Source: Paenibacillus xylaniclasticus (lineage in GTDB: Bacteria; Bacillota; Bacilli; Paenibacillales; Paenibacillaceae). From it: 64,000 bases of DNA. The notes beneath the pieces are model-generated. The model saw nothing but the letters and a program-made list of their open reading frames with translations, did no database searches and was not told where the DNA came from. The position numbers and the translations under genes were made by a program. Shown piece by piece: positions 1 through 10,143 of the stretch. The stretch covers positions 1 through 64,000 of the forward strand of contig NZ_BIML01000010.1 of assembly GCF_004001065.1 (NCBI RefSeq), given 5' to 3'. Every line of letters begins with the position of its first letter. The first letter of the stretch is position 1.

Positions 1-3000
1 CGTTCTGTCCCTTCCAGGCTGGCTCGAACATCAGCATGCTGCTGCCAGCTGCGGACAATGCTTCCGTTATTCCTGCACCCGCAGCTTCAACACCAAACGT
101 TAGTATCTGCGCCATTCCAGCGCCTGTCGCATAGGCCTCGACCTCCGGAGCCCAACAGTGCACCTTTGCAAATGGATACGTAGGCAGACTGACCCTTCTC
201 GGCCTAACATCGGCATACAGCAGCCGCCAATCGATATGGAAGCCTTTGACCCATAGCTCCGCCAGCTTATTGAGTTCATACTTTGAGATCCATTTATTTA
301 TAAGCTCATGAAAAATTTCCTCCTGCTCAAACCATAGCTGGGTATCTTCGAGCGAGCCTTCGTTCTTCCAGCAAAGATTAATCCGCTGTTGCCCCGTCGC
401 GAACGCTTCCAATTTGTTCACCAGCTCGTCCTTATCCTTCACGATAAAGGCTACACGACTTCGCATCACGGTTCGTCCCGTTTGGAGCGTAAACGATACG
501 TCGGCCAAATTCACTTGGGTGACAGCTAGATAAGCTGACAATTCTCGTGCATATTCTTGCAGTCGATTATAATTTCTAGCAGATAACGGAATCACATAGC
601 TGTCGGCATCGTTCTCCGAATCGAAATAGTCGCGTGCAGCTGTCTCATGCGGAGCATACTCCTCAAGAATCGCATGCGCGTTCGTCCCGCCTATTCCGAA
701 AGAGCTTAGCGCCGCTCGGCGAGGAGCCGATCCGCTTGGCCATTGCTGGAGGCTGTCTGTAACATAAAACGGCGAATCATCCAGCTGTAAATCTTTATTC
801 GGCTTCTCGTAATGAATGGAAGGCACAATCTCTTGATGGTACAAACTTAATGCGACTTTTATGCATCCTGCTATGCCAGCAGCGGTATCCAAATGACCGA
901 TATTGGTTTTCACCGATCCTATCCCGCAATACTGCTTTTTATCCGTATATTGTCTGTATGTTTCATTCAAAGCAGTAAATTCGACAGGATCGCCCAGCTC
1001 CGTCCCGGTTCCATGCATCTCGATATAGCTGATTGTTTCCGGATGAATTCGAGTCGACTCGATTGTCTTCCGGATAACCTCAGCCTGCCCCTTAACGCTA
1101 GGAGCATAGAAGCCCGCTTTATCTGTTCCGTCGTTGTTTACGCCAACGCCCCGTAGTAACGCATAAATATGGTCGCCATCCCGTATGGCATCAGGCGCTT
1201 TTTTCAGCAGAACGACTCCAACTCCTTCCCCACCGATCATGCCGTCGGCAGAAGCATCAAATGCTTTAACATGTCCGCTGCTAGAGAAGTTTAAGCCCGG
1301 TTGATGCACATAGCCTAAGCTGGTAAACGGGAAAATGGTAGACGCGCCGACCAACGCGTATTTCGCTTCGCCGGATAACAAGCTTTGTGAAGCCAGCTGC
1401 AGTCCTATTAGCGAGGATGAACAGTTGGAATGCACAAAGATACTAGGACCCTTTAACCCCAGCTTATGGGAAATCATCGTCGGAATTGTCCCGCCCTGCG
1501 CCAAGATCCACGTTACATATTCATCCGCATTCTTCAGAATATTAGGCGATAGCGAAGCCAGATTTGGAATAAACGCTTGATAGAAGCTGCTGCTCGCCGA
1601 CATATACACGCTGGTCTCCGGAATTTCTTTGGAGACATACCCCGCATCTTCAACAGCCTTCCAGGCATGCTGCAGCAGCAGCTTCATTTGCGGATCCATT
1701 AGCTCCGCATTTTTCTGCGAAATATTGAAAAACTCCGGATCGAAGAAGGCCTTCCCTTCAATCGTGCTCTGTCCGGGAACATAGTTTGGGTTCTCGACTA
1801 ATTCTCTGTCCACCCCTAATTGAATCAGCTCTTCCTTGGAGAAGAAGCGGACACTCTCTTTGCCATCACGTAAATTTTCCCAAAATTCATTGTGATTCCT
1901 CGCCCCTGGGAAATGACACGAAATACCGATAATTGCGATGCTGTCATCCAAATACTCAGGGGTGGATGGCAAATAATCATTCGTGGCCTTAGCCGCTTCC
2001 GTTATATGCAGTTTCTCAACCGCATCCCTTTGCTTCGGTTCGTCCAACAAAGCGGCGTTGGCATCTATCGTTTGCGAAATATAGGTGCTAAGCTCTTTCA
2101 CTGTCGGATACTGAAACAAGACCGTCACCGATAGAGCTATGCCTAACCTCTCCTTCAGCTTTCCGACCAGCGCTACCGCCGAGAAAGAGTTTCCACCTAA
2201 ATCAAAGAAAGCATCGTCCGTATCGAAATCGTCCGTTTGCAAAACTTCCTTCCATACAGTCAAAACACGATGTTCAATTTCGGATTGCGGCAACGAAATG
2301 TTGTTGTCGACTGTTGCTAACTCAATGGTGCGCCTCGCTAACGCGTTTCTGTCGATTTTTCCGTTCGGGGTCAAAGGCAGCTTATCCAGTTCGATAAAGA
2401 TGGCCGGTATCATATAATGAGGCAAACTAGCCTTCAAATAATGTCGTATTTCTTTCGAGTTAAGCGATAATTTCTCAGATCCGGCGTTGTTCAGCAAACA
2501 GTAGGCGACAAGCTGCTTGACCTCCCCCTGCTCTTTGGCAACGACAACGCATTCATTAATGGTTGGATAAGCTCGAATCCGGCTTTCGATCTCACCCAGT
2601 TCAATCCGATAACCGCGGATTTTTACCTGATAATCCATCCGCCCCAAATGCTCGATCGAGCCATCTGGAAGCCATCTGCACATATCTCCCGTTCTGTAAA
2701 GCTGTGCTCCCGGTATAAACGGATTGTCAATGAACTTATCGCTTGTCAGCTCCGGCTTGTTCCAATAACCTCTAGCCAGGCCGAGGCCCGAAATAAAAAG
2801 CTCGCCCGGAACCCCAATAGGCACAGGTCTGAGACGCTCGTCCAAAATGTAAACTTGCGTATTCGCAATAGGCTTGCCGATAGAGATCGGGTTATCTGCA
2901 GCGATAGGCGAAAGCGTAGACCAAATGGTTGTTTCCGTCGGACCGAACATATTCCACGCTTCGCAGCCGTTATTTACAAAATATGCTTTTAACGTTTCCG

Positions 3001-6000
3001 ACAACGCTTCTCCGCCACATAAGATTTTTATGTTTTCTTCGTTTTTCCAGCCGGATTGGAAGAGCATCGTCCATGTAACTGGAGTCGCCTGCATGACAGT
3101 CGGTTTTATCGTCTGTATATCACGCTTAAGTCTTTCAACATCTTTTACAGCCTCGGAGTCGCAAATATAGCATTGAGCGCCTTTGATCAAAGGCAGATAT
3201 AGTTCCAGTCCAGCGATGTCGAAGGAATATGTGGTGACGGCCAGCAGCTTATCCTGCCCGTTCAGACCCGGCTTATCTCCCATGGACAACAAGAAATTCG
3301 TGAGCGCTTGATGTGGAATCATAACCCCTTTAGGCTTTCCTGTGCTTCCGGAAGTATAGATCACGTAAGCTAAATGATGAGGCCGCACTTCCCTCTTAAG
3401 CGTCTTTCTCGCTTTTACTTCCGTTCTCAGTTGCTCCCAATCTCGATCAAGAACAAGACAATTTACGCCGTTGCCTGCCAGACGGGAGATTTTGTCCGCC
3501 AGTTCTGACTGCGTAAGAACAAGTGAAACATTGGAATCTTGAAGCATATAGGCCAACCGATCCTCCGGGTACTCCGGATCAAGCGGGACGTAGGCTCCGC
3601 CCGCCATAAGGATGCCCAACAAGCCGATTACCATTTCTAGCGATCGCTCCATGCAAATTCCGATAAGCGTGTCAGGGGTAACGCCCTGATTCTGCAAATA
3701 GATCGCCAATTGCGTACTCTTTTCCTTCAGCTCCCGATAGGTCAGCGATTGATCCTTGTAAACGACTGCAATAGCGTTAGGCGTTCTCCTCGACTGTCTC
3801 TCGAACAGCTCTGGAAGACATTTATCTGGGCAATCAGTTTCGGTCGCATTCCAATCGCGGAGAATAAGATCTTTCTCCTCGTCCAGAAGCAGGGAATAGT
3901 CTCCTAAAGCCCCTGCCGGCTCTTGTACAATCGATTCCACTAATGCAAGATAACTTCCCGCCAACCGTTCAATCGTAGAATGGTTTAACAATTCGGAGCG
4001 GTATTTGAGATTAAGAACCATTTCATCTTCCTGTTCAACTAACTCCAATACAAGCTCATATTCGCCTTCCTGGCGAATGCTTTCGACCCATTCTACCGAG
4101 AACGTTGATGCATAGGACGTGCAAAGCTGCTGAAGGCTCATAGCTTGATGATAATTTTGATAGAAGAAGGCGGTTTGAAAAACAGACGATCTCGTCTGCG
4201 AACGCGGCACATTCAATTCTCGAACCAAAGCTGGAAAAGGATACGCCGCATGATCCAGACCGTCGGCGACTGTCATGCGCAATTGTTGCAAAAATTCCAA
4301 GAACGTCTCCTTCTCGTTCATCCGGCCCCGTATCGGGAGCATATTGACAAAATAACCGATTAACGGGTCAAAACGAGATTCCGGTCGCACCATGACAGGC
4401 ATGCCGACAATTATATCTCGCTGCCCAGAATACCGGTTGAGCAGCACCATATACATGCCCAGCAATACGGTAGATATGCTCGTATATTGCGCTTGAGCAA
4501 ATGCCTTTACCTTACCGACCCATTCCTGACTTAGACGCTTCGTATAGGTTTGTCCTTCAGCGCTTTGTCCCCGTACCGCAGGACGGTCATACGGAAACTC
4601 ATAGTCAGGCAATGGCCCCGCCAATTGCTGCTTCCAGTAAGAGAGGGATTTATCGCCCTCCTCGCTTGCCAACATCGTCTGCTCCCATTCGACATAATCG
4701 GTATAACTCGCAGCAGGCGGCGATACGAACGGCCTTTGTCCCAATATCAAGTCGCGATATCGATCCAGCAAGCTTTGAACAAAAATGTTCATCGAGCTTC
4801 CGTCAAATACGATGTGGTGAATGACAACCAGTAAATAATGCTCCTGTTCAGACCGAGAGAAAACATGAACTCGCATCAAAGGGTCCTGCTCCAGCACGAA
4901 CGGTTCCTTAGACTTATGCCGGATGTATGGAATTACCTCATCCTCTTTCAAGGCCGAAATATCTTCTATATACCACTCAAGGCTCTGCGAGAATTGCTGC
5001 CTTTGATAAGGAACTCCGTTGTCCTCTTCCATGACGGTCCTCATAATCGGATGCTGCTCCGTAACGAGACGAAGTGCCTCTTTCACTTTCTCGAGCTCGA
5101 TTTTCGTTTGAAAACGAAGACATACCGGTACATTATAAGCACTCATGTCCGGCGACATCTTCTGAAGCAGCCACAACCCTTTCTGAATCTCTGACAGCGG
5201 ACTCCTGTCGGAAATGCGAGAAGGTACTGCAGCAGCACTCTGTACAGCCGAGCTCTCGGCCTTCTTTGCTAGATACGCCGACAATGATTGAATCGTCGGA
5301 TACTCTATCAATTCTCTTGTTTTCACTTTAATCGGATACAGCTTCTCAAGGCCGCGTATCAGCTTCATAACGAGGATAGAATCGATGCCATAGCCGTGCA
5401 AATTTTTATTCAGATCCGTCTGACTGGGCTCCAAATTCAGCTCCCGATGCAGAAATTCCAACATATACGCTTGAAAGCTTGCCTGTATCGATATGTCGAC
5501 ATGTTCGAAAGAGTGATGATGATCTGAAGCTGTCTCCGAATGATTCGAGTCCGATACTTGGACTGTGCGCCGATACTGATAAAGCGCTTTCAGTTCTTGC
5601 TTCATATAAACATTACGGCAAACCTTTCGTTGGATTTTGCCGCTGCCCGTACGGGGAATATTTCCTTTTAACAATAGCTGTAGATCGTAAATCTCAAGCT
5701 GATGCGTCTCTGACACGGCATTCAAGATGCTTTCGGCTAGACGTTCATATTCCTGCTCCTGTAGAGGCGTTTCGATTTCTTGTAAGACGATGACCTTCTC
5801 CTGATCATTGATTTCGCAGGAAAACGCAGCAGTCGGCAAGGTCAGCTCCGGTATATTCTTCTTAATTGTCCATTCAATATCGACCGGATGATGATTTTTG
5901 CCGCGAATAATGATCGTTTCCTTTTCCCTCCCGATAACATAGAGATGATTGTCCGCAATAAACCCGAGATCTCCCGAACGGAAAAAACCAGCTTCATGGG

Positions 6001-7288
6001 GTTCCAATAAAGTCACCTCGAACATGCTGTCCGTCTCTTCTTTTCGGTTCAAATATCCTTTCGCCACCCGAGGGGATTTAATCCAAATCTCACCGATTTC
6101 CCCGGGCAAGCATTCGGTATGTTTATCAGGGTGGACGATCCGTATCTCGGTCGGCTCCTCAATCTCGCCGCAGCTGACTACGGTTTTACATTTAATCTGT
6201 TCATCCGTATACCGAACCTTTCCCTGCTCCAGGCTAGGAATGTCCAAGTTCAAAAATTTCAACAATTGACCTGGCCTAATGCTGGTCACAGGACAGAGCT
6301 CGGATAAGCCAAGCAAAGGGCAAAATATATCCTCTCGAAGTCCCAATACCCGGAATTTGGCGAGGAAATTCTCGAACGTTTCCTTCCGAATCGGTTCTCC
6401 AGCACATATAATCGCTTCCAGATGGCGAAGGGAATAGGTCTCCACGGCTTCCATGTCAATTGTGGAGCAGCAGTAATCGAACGCAAAATTAGGGGCAGCT
6501 GTGTGGGTCGCCTCATATTTATCAATCATTCGAATCCAATTCTCTGGATGAATGCCGAAGCTTTCGGGCGGTAAAATAACGCTCGACGCGCCATTAAATA
6601 ACGGAACCAATATATTATTTTGCAGGCCGAAAGCGTGAAATTGCGGCATCCAGGAAACAATGCGGCTATTTCCGTCAATTCTCCATTGCACGGCCTGTAC
6701 CTGATTCATTAAAGAGTGGTGGGTGAGGATAACACCTTTAGGCAGCGAGGTGGATCCTGATGTATAGAGCAACAGGGCTATATCCTCTGGTGCAGGTCTC
6801 CTTATCCCGATCTCATCGTTCACGGAATTCTCTTGAACCATTTCGTTGATATTCAAAAACCGGACCGTTTGAAGCTCCTGCTTCGACTGGAGGAAAGCCT
6901 GGAACTCCGTCGTAGTCAGGATGCATACGGCTTCGGAATCCTTTAGAATCGGCATAATCTTCTCGATAAATATCTCACTCGGCTCCGAATCCGTAATAGG
7001 TGTAGGTATAGCTGTGACATTGGCATAAAAGCACGCTAGCATGCCGCATATATATTCCAGCCCTTGCGGAAATACAAGCAGTACCCGTTCCTGCGCTGCT
7101 AATTCATTTATCAGAATGCTGCCTAAATTCCGCACACGATTTAATAGGGTCGTTCCCGTAAGAAAACGGGGAGCCTCCCCTACTTTCTCGAACGTAAACA
7201 GCTTTTTATCCGGATGTAGCTCACAAGTTTCGATAAAAGAAGCAATTGGAATATCAAGGTCGCGTACTTGATCGTCTTTTCGTGCCAT
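1..7288 (-). CDS. Hybrid NRPS/trans-AT PKS megasynthase, PksJ-like (partial, continues past left edge)
   Basis: The frame is open without a stop from ATG 7288 to base 1 (about 2429 codons seen; the 3' part is missing). Domains read from the translation: an acyl-CoA/AMP ligase (residues ~1-560, core YTSGSTSLPKG near 6750); an ACP with GxDS serine 637; a condensation domain with HHIVFDG at ~824; an adenylation domain with YTSGSTGKPKG near 3340; a PCP with LGGNSF serine 1701; and a ketosynthase with active Cys 1956 in NCSSS, MHGTGT and NIGH. A post-KS linker (LPTYPF) and the first residues of the next domain follow, possibly a KR. This order equals the start of bacillaene synthase PksJ. Aligning the A-domain pocket by hand to GrsA gives D-I-L-Q-L-G-M-I-W, one change from the usual glycine code. 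No AT domain follows the KS, which fits a trans-AT system. The start follows a GAGG motif 26 bases after the upstream stop. Confidence 0.93.
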   Translation of the reverse strand, partial: MARKDDQVRDLDIPIASFIETCELHPDKKLFTFEKVGEAPRFLTGTTLLNRVRNLGSILINELAAQERVLLVFPQGLEYICGMLACFYANVTAIPTPITDSEPSEIFIEKIMPILKDSEAVCILTTTEFQAFLQSKQELQTVRFLNINEMVQENSVNDEIGIRRPAPEDIALLLYTSGSTSLPKGVILTHHSLMNQVQAVQWRIDGNSRIVSWMPQFHAFGLQNNILVPLFNGASSVILPPESFGIHPENWIRMIDKYEATHTAAPNFAFDYCCSTIDMEAVETYSLRHLEAIICAGEPIRKETFENFLAKFRVLGLREDIFCPLLGLSELCPVTSIRPGQLLKFLNLDIPSLEQGKVRYTDEQIKCKTVVSCGEIEEPTEIRIVHPDKHTECLPGEIGEIWIKSPRVAKGYLNRKEETDSMFEVTLLEPHEAGFFRSGDLGFIADNHLYVIGREKETIIIRGKNHHPVDIEWTIKKNIPELTLPTAAFSCEINDQEKVIVLQEIETPLQEQEYERLAESILNAVSETHQLEIYDLQLLLKGNIPRTGSGKIQRKVCRNVYMKQELKALYQYRRTVQVSDSNHSETASDHHHSFEHVDISIQASFQAYMLEFLHRELNLEPSQTDLNKNLHGYGIDSILVMKLIRGLEKLYPIKVKTRELIEYPTIQSLSAYLAKKAESSAVQSAAAVPSRISDRSPLSEIQKGLWLLQKMSPDMSAYNVPVCLRFQTKIELEKVKEALRLVTEQHPIMRTVMEEDNGVPYQRQQFSQSLEWYIEDISALKEDEVIPYIRHKSKEPFVLEQDPLMRVHVFSRSEQEHYLLVVIHHIVFDGSSMNIFVQSLLDRYRDLILGQRPFVSPPAASYTDYVEWEQTMLASEEGDKSLSYWKQQLAGPLPDYEFPYDRPAVRGQSAEGQTYTKRLSQEWVGKVKAFAQAQYTSISTVLLGMYMVLLNRYSGQRDIIVGMPVMVRPESRFDPLIGYFVNMLPIRGRMNEKETFLEFLQQLRMTVADGLDHAAYPFPALVRELNVPRSQTRSSVFQTAFFYQNYHQAMSLQQLCTSYASTFSVEWVESIRQEGEYELVLELVEQEDEMVLNLKYRSELLNHSTIERLAGSYLALVESIVQEPAGALGDYSLLLDEEKDLILRDWNATETDCPDKCLPELFERQSRRTPNAIAVVYKDQSLTYRELKEKSTQLAIYLQNQGVTPDTLIGICMERSLEMVIGLLGILMAGGAYVPLDPEYPEDRLAYMLQDSNVSLVLTQSELADKISRLAGNGVNCLVLDRDWEQLRTEVKARKTLKREVRPHHLAYVIYTSGSTGKPKGVMIPHQALTNFLLSMGDKPGLNGQDKLLAVTTYSFDIAGLELYLPLIKGAQCYICDSEAVKDVERLKRDIQTIKPTVMQATPVTWTMLFQSGWKNEENIKILCGGEALSETLKAYFVNNGCEAWNMFGPTETTIWSTLSPIAADNPISIGKPIANTQVYILDERLRPVPIGVPGELFISGLGLARGYWNKPELTSDKFIDNPFIPGAQLYRTGDMCRWLPDGSIEHLGRMDYQVKIRGYRIELGEIESRIRAYPTINECVVVAKEQGEVKQLVAYCLLNNAGSEKLSLNSKEIRHYLKASLPHYMIPAIFIELDKLPLTPNGKIDRNALARRTIELATVDNNISLPQSEIEHRVLTVWKEVLQTDDFDTDDAFFDLGGNSFSAVALVGKLKERLGIALSVTVLFQYPTVKELSTYISQTIDANAALLDEPKQRDAVEKLHITEAAKATNDYLPSTPEYLDDSIAIIGISCHFPGARNHNEFWENLRDGKESVRFFSKEELIQLGVDRELVENPNYVPGQSTIEGKAFFDPEFFNISQKNAELMDPQMKLLLQHAWKAVEDAGYVSKEIPETSVYMSASSSFYQAFIPNLASLSPNILKNADEYVTWILAQGGTIPTMISHKLGLKGPSIFVHSNCSSSLIGLQLASQSLLSGEAKYALVGASTIFPFTSLGYVHQPGLNFSSSGHVKAFDASADGMIGGEGVGVVLLKKAPDAIRDGDHIYALLRGVGVNNDGTDKAGFYAPSVKGQAEVIRKTIESTRIHPETISYIEMHGTGTELGDPVEFTALNETYRQYTDKKQYCGIGSVKTNIGHLDTAAGIAGCIKVALSLYHQEIVPSIHYEKPNKDLQLDDSPFYVTDSLQQWPSGSAPRRAALSSFGIGGTNAHAILEEYAPHETAARDYFDSENDADSYVIPLSARNYNRLQEYARELSAYLAVTQVNLADVSFTLQTGRTVMRSRVAFIVKDKDELVNKLEAFATGQQRINLCWKNEGSLEDTQLWFEQEEIFHELINKWISKYELNKLAELWVKGFHIDWRLLYADVRPRRVSLPTYPFAKVHCWAPEVEAYATGAGMAQILTFGVEAAGAGITEALSAAGSSMLMFEPAWKGQN

Positions 7289-7314
7289 TCCTCTATCAAC
7301 TCCTCAAACACGTT

Positions 7315-8064
7315 CTACTTTCCAAACAAGCTGGCGATCCGTTCTTTGACCTCCGCTTGATGGAAGGTCTTCTCATGCATAATAAGCTCCTGCTCGATGA
7401 TCGCGGGAAGCTGCTCCCGGAGCGGAGCGACCAGATGATCTTTGAGCGTAATTAAAGAAAATCTTGGTTTCTCCGCCAACTGCCGGGCAAGCTCCAGAGC
7501 ATGAGCCATCACTTCTTTACGAGGCAGAACGGGAAACGGAATTCCCCGCTTCTCCAGCTCCGCCCCTCGGTAATTTCCTCCGCTTAGCAACAGCTCTTCT
7601 CCAAGGCTGAACCCGAATTTCTTCGGAATAATGTACGTTGCCCCCATTCCCGGCGTAAACCCGTACCTCATAAAATTAGCTGTATAAATGCTCTCTCTGC
7701 TCAGGACAACAAAATCAGAAAAAAGTCCCATAACGAAGCCGCCGCCAACCGCATGACCCTGCATGGCGGCAATCACGGGAACTTTACATTCCAATGCAAG
7801 CGAGTAAATATTGATGTCGGCAAAATTGGAGATGCCATCATGAATGGCCAATAGTCCATCCTGTGTTCCGCCAGTGGAGAAGTAGTTGTCGTAGCCGGTT
7901 AGGATCACGACTTTACAGGTTGAATGGTTATGAATCCGATTAAACGCTTCTCTTAGTTCATGGATCATTTCAAGCGTGAACAAATTTTTATGAACCGTAT
8001 CCTGCATTTTCACTTGAATAATGCCTTGCTCCAATTCAAGCAGCTCAACCACAGCTTGCGTCAT
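7315..8064 (-). CDS. Enoyl-CoA hydratase/isomerase of the beta-branching cassette (PksI-like, ECH2)
   Basis: A 249-residue crotonase-fold protein. The oxyanion-hole segments are visible around GGTQDGLL (near residue 65) and GHAVGGGFVMG (near 105). By position, last of the two hydratases before the megasynthase, it corresponds to PksI. In HCS cassettes that protein decarboxylates the ACP-bound 3-methylglutaconyl intermediate to leave a beta-methyl branch. The upstream ECH1-like gene ends 44 bases before this start, and the megasynthase starts 26 bases after its stop, so they are very likely cotranscribed. Assignment of ECH2 rather than ECH1 rests on gene order and paralogy, not on a diagnostic residue I can prove. 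Confidence 0.88.
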   Translation of the reverse strand: MTQAVVELLELEQGIIQVKMQDTVHKNLFTLEMIHELREAFNRIHNHSTCKVVILTGYDNYFSTGGTQDGLLAIHDGISNFADINIYSLALECKVPVIAAMQGHAVGGGFVMGLFSDFVVLSRESIYTANFMRYGFTPGMGATYIIPKKFGFSLGEELLLSGGNYRGAELEKRGIPFPVLPRKEVMAHALELARQLAEKPRFSLITLKDHLVAPLREQLPAIIEQELIMHEKTFHQAEVKERIASLFGK

Positions 8065-8108
8065 GATGACCTCTCATCCCTCCACTCTTCGCCTTGCGGC
8101 AACTCACC

Positions 8109-8870
8109 TTATTCCGTCCAAGGAAACTGCCCTGTTTCTACATAACGGAGAATGCCATTCAGATTATGGGCATCTGAGAATACCTCTTGATTGGACGCCA
8201 ACGCCAGCATTTTATGCTGGCGCACATTGTGAAGCTCATCCATAAACCGTTTGTATCGACCAATTGCCGTCTTGGACAATCGCCGAAGACGCAGCAAATG
8301 CTTGCGCAGCAGCATCTCACTCTGTGCGTCATACGCATCGACGAGGCCCCATGAATGAGCTTGTTCAACAGAAACCGGTTGCGTCATTAATGTCAAGTAA
8401 TGCGCTTTCTGAAATCCGATTCTGCGGACCAAAAATGGCAGAACACAGGCGGGAAACAGTCCAAACAGCAGTTCCGACAGGCTGAAATGTGCCGTCTGGT
8501 CAGCAATTACAATATCGCTGGCGGCAACAAATCCAACACCGCCAGCGTTAGCCTTACCGCGCACATGAGAAATTGTTATATACGGACCTGTCGCCAGCTT
8601 CATCCACAGCTCATACAGAGGCTCCGGTCCTTCTGTTTGGACTTGCCCGCTCGCCACTGTATCGTACAATTCTTGAAAATCCGCCCCAAAGCAAAATACT
8701 TCCGGCATGCCTTCGAGGACGACGATTGTCACCTTCTCCTTACACAGCGCAAGCACATGCAAGCACTCTTCAATTAGTGTATTGTTGATCGTATTATTGG
8801 CTTCCGGCCGATTAAACCGTATATAACAGATCGGTTCTTGAAATCGAACCTGAATCGTTTCGTAGCTCAT
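8109..8870 (-). CDS. Enoyl-CoA hydratase of the beta-branching cassette (PksH-like, ECH1)
   Basis: A crotonase superfamily member of about 253 residues, with FCFGADFQELY (near 60) and NAGGVGFVAASDIVIAD (near 110) forming the usual acyl-CoA binding and oxyanion regions. In HCS cassettes the first ECH dehydrates the HMG-ACP made by the HMG-CoA-synthase-like enzyme. The ATG at 8870 overlaps the stop of the HMGS gene as ATGA and follows AGGTGGGA. A GTG nine bases upstream is also in frame but poorly placed. Similarity to the next gene is only that of paralogous crotonases, which fits two successive reactions. Confidence 0.88.
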   Translation of the reverse strand: MSYETIQVRFQEPICYIRFNRPEANNTINNTLIEECLHVLALCKEKVTIVVLEGMPEVFCFGADFQELYDTVASGQVQTEGPEPLYELWMKLATGPYITISHVRGKANAGGVGFVAASDIVIADQTAHFSLSELLFGLFPACVLPFLVRRIGFQKAHYLTLMTQPVSVEQAHSWGLVDAYDAQSEMLLRKHLLRLRRLSKTAIGRYKRFMDELHNVRQHKMLALASNQEVFSDAHNLNGILRYVETGQFPWTE

Positions 8871-10129
8871 GATTCCCACCTATATCTGCGATGGAACTCA
8901 TGTATCTCCTCCAAATATAACCGGCCCTTTCCTTTACTAGAGTCGAGTACCCCAGGAATGAACTGGAGATCCAGCTTAGCGTTGCGGGTTCCAAAGCGTA
9001 CAGCGCCGCTTCCCTGAAGCAAAGACTCATATTCTTGCATCGAGAGCGGATATCGGTCATTCAAATGATGTTCGATCTCAAAGCGCGCCAAATGTTCCTT
9101 GCTTTGCGGCATGACAACTCCACTGAAAAATTCAGAGCAGCACCCTGAACCGTAGGAGAAACAACCGATTCTCTTCGGCGTATCAAAGGCTCCCTTGTCG
9201 ATCGTCCCGGCCAAGGATAGGAATACGGTAGCTCCCATAATGTTTCCAACCCGTTGGCAATACGATAGCCCAGGCTTCACACGCTGTACAAAATCGGCTT
9301 CAATCTCATTTGGCGTTGCTTTGGCCATCTTGCGCATCATCGTACGATGAGCACCTTTTACCATTCCGCCAAATGGGGTATGAAAGGCAAGGTATTGAAA
9401 GGTATCTTTATAATTTACCCCCTCTACTCGTCTTCTATATTCCAAGAACGATTGCTCGCAGCAATCCAGATAGGACATTAATGACAAATCGGCATCTCCG
9501 GCCTCACTATCTGGAACCGGCCGACAAGTATCCATCACCTCATAGCCATAATAACCATTCGCACCAACATCGACTTGAAACAGATATGGATTCTCGCTGA
9601 TGAGCATAGCTACGGCGCCTGCGCCTCCGCTTGGTTCAGCATAAGACCAATCCTCACTCAGAGCTTCTCCGCCCTCAGCAGCAATAAACCGCGAAATATC
9701 GCTGGCAATGACAAGCACCTTCGCTCCAGGAGAAACCTGCGATACGATAAAATTCACCGCCATTTGGAACCCGGCAGTCCCTGAGTAGCAGGCCTGCTTC
9801 AGCTCGAATAATCTGCAATTCCGGTTTAGCCCCAAATAATGGTGAATGTAAGTGCTTATCGATTTACCGAAATCAATACCCGATTCCGTACATGTAATTA
9901 ACATCTCAATTCGGTTCTTCTCCGCTTCGGAAAGACGATCCACCAGCGGTTTGGCCGCATTAACGCCGAAGGTAACGGCATCCTCATATGGCAGCGCGAC
10001 TGCCTTCTCCTTCATCAGCAAATTTTCAAATCTCGCCGGATCTAAATTTCTATGCTCGGCTAATTGCTTGACATCTAGATAGGCCGATCCTCCGAAAACA
10101 TTCATTGCCTCTATTCCAACCTGAACCAT
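8867..10129 (-). CDS. HMG-CoA-synthase-like enzyme of polyketide beta-branching (PksG-like)
   Basis: A 420-residue protein of the hydroxymethylglutaryl-CoA synthase family. It shows the nucleophile motif ELKQACYSGTAGF and a histidine region AFHTPFGGMVKGAH, both expected for acetyl transfer and aldol addition. In trans-AT PKSs this enzyme condenses acetyl-ACP with a beta-ketoacyl-ACP to begin beta-methyl branch formation. The start ATG 10129 is preceded by AAAGGGAGA; the open frame extends 45 codons further upstream but into the preceding KS gene, so the short form is preferred. It lies between the KS-decarboxylase and ECH genes exactly as pksG does in B. subtilis. Confidence 0.93.
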   Translation of the reverse strand: MVQVGIEAMNVFGGSAYLDVKQLAEHRNLDPARFENLLMKEKAVALPYEDAVTFGVNAAKPLVDRLSEAEKNRIEMLITCTESGIDFGKSISTYIHHYLGLNRNCRLFELKQACYSGTAGFQMAVNFIVSQVSPGAKVLVIASDISRFIAAEGGEALSEDWSYAEPSGGAGAVAMLISENPYLFQVDVGANGYYGYEVMDTCRPVPDSEAGDADLSLMSYLDCCEQSFLEYRRRVEGVNYKDTFQYLAFHTPFGGMVKGAHRTMMRKMAKATPNEIEADFVQRVKPGLSYCQRVGNIMGATVFLSLAGTIDKGAFDTPKRIGCFSYGSGCCSEFFSGVVMPQSKEHLARFEIEHHLNDRYPLSMQEYESLLQGSGAVRFGTRNAKLDLQFIPGVLDSSKGKGRLYLEEIHEFHRRYRWES

Positions 10130-10143
10130 AATCGTCTCCCTTT

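Noticed and set aside
893-6525. Many plus-strand frames of 60-120 codons in the PKS region
   Set aside because: They are antisense to a continuous minus-strand megasynthase with clear domain motifs, and none has a recognisable product.
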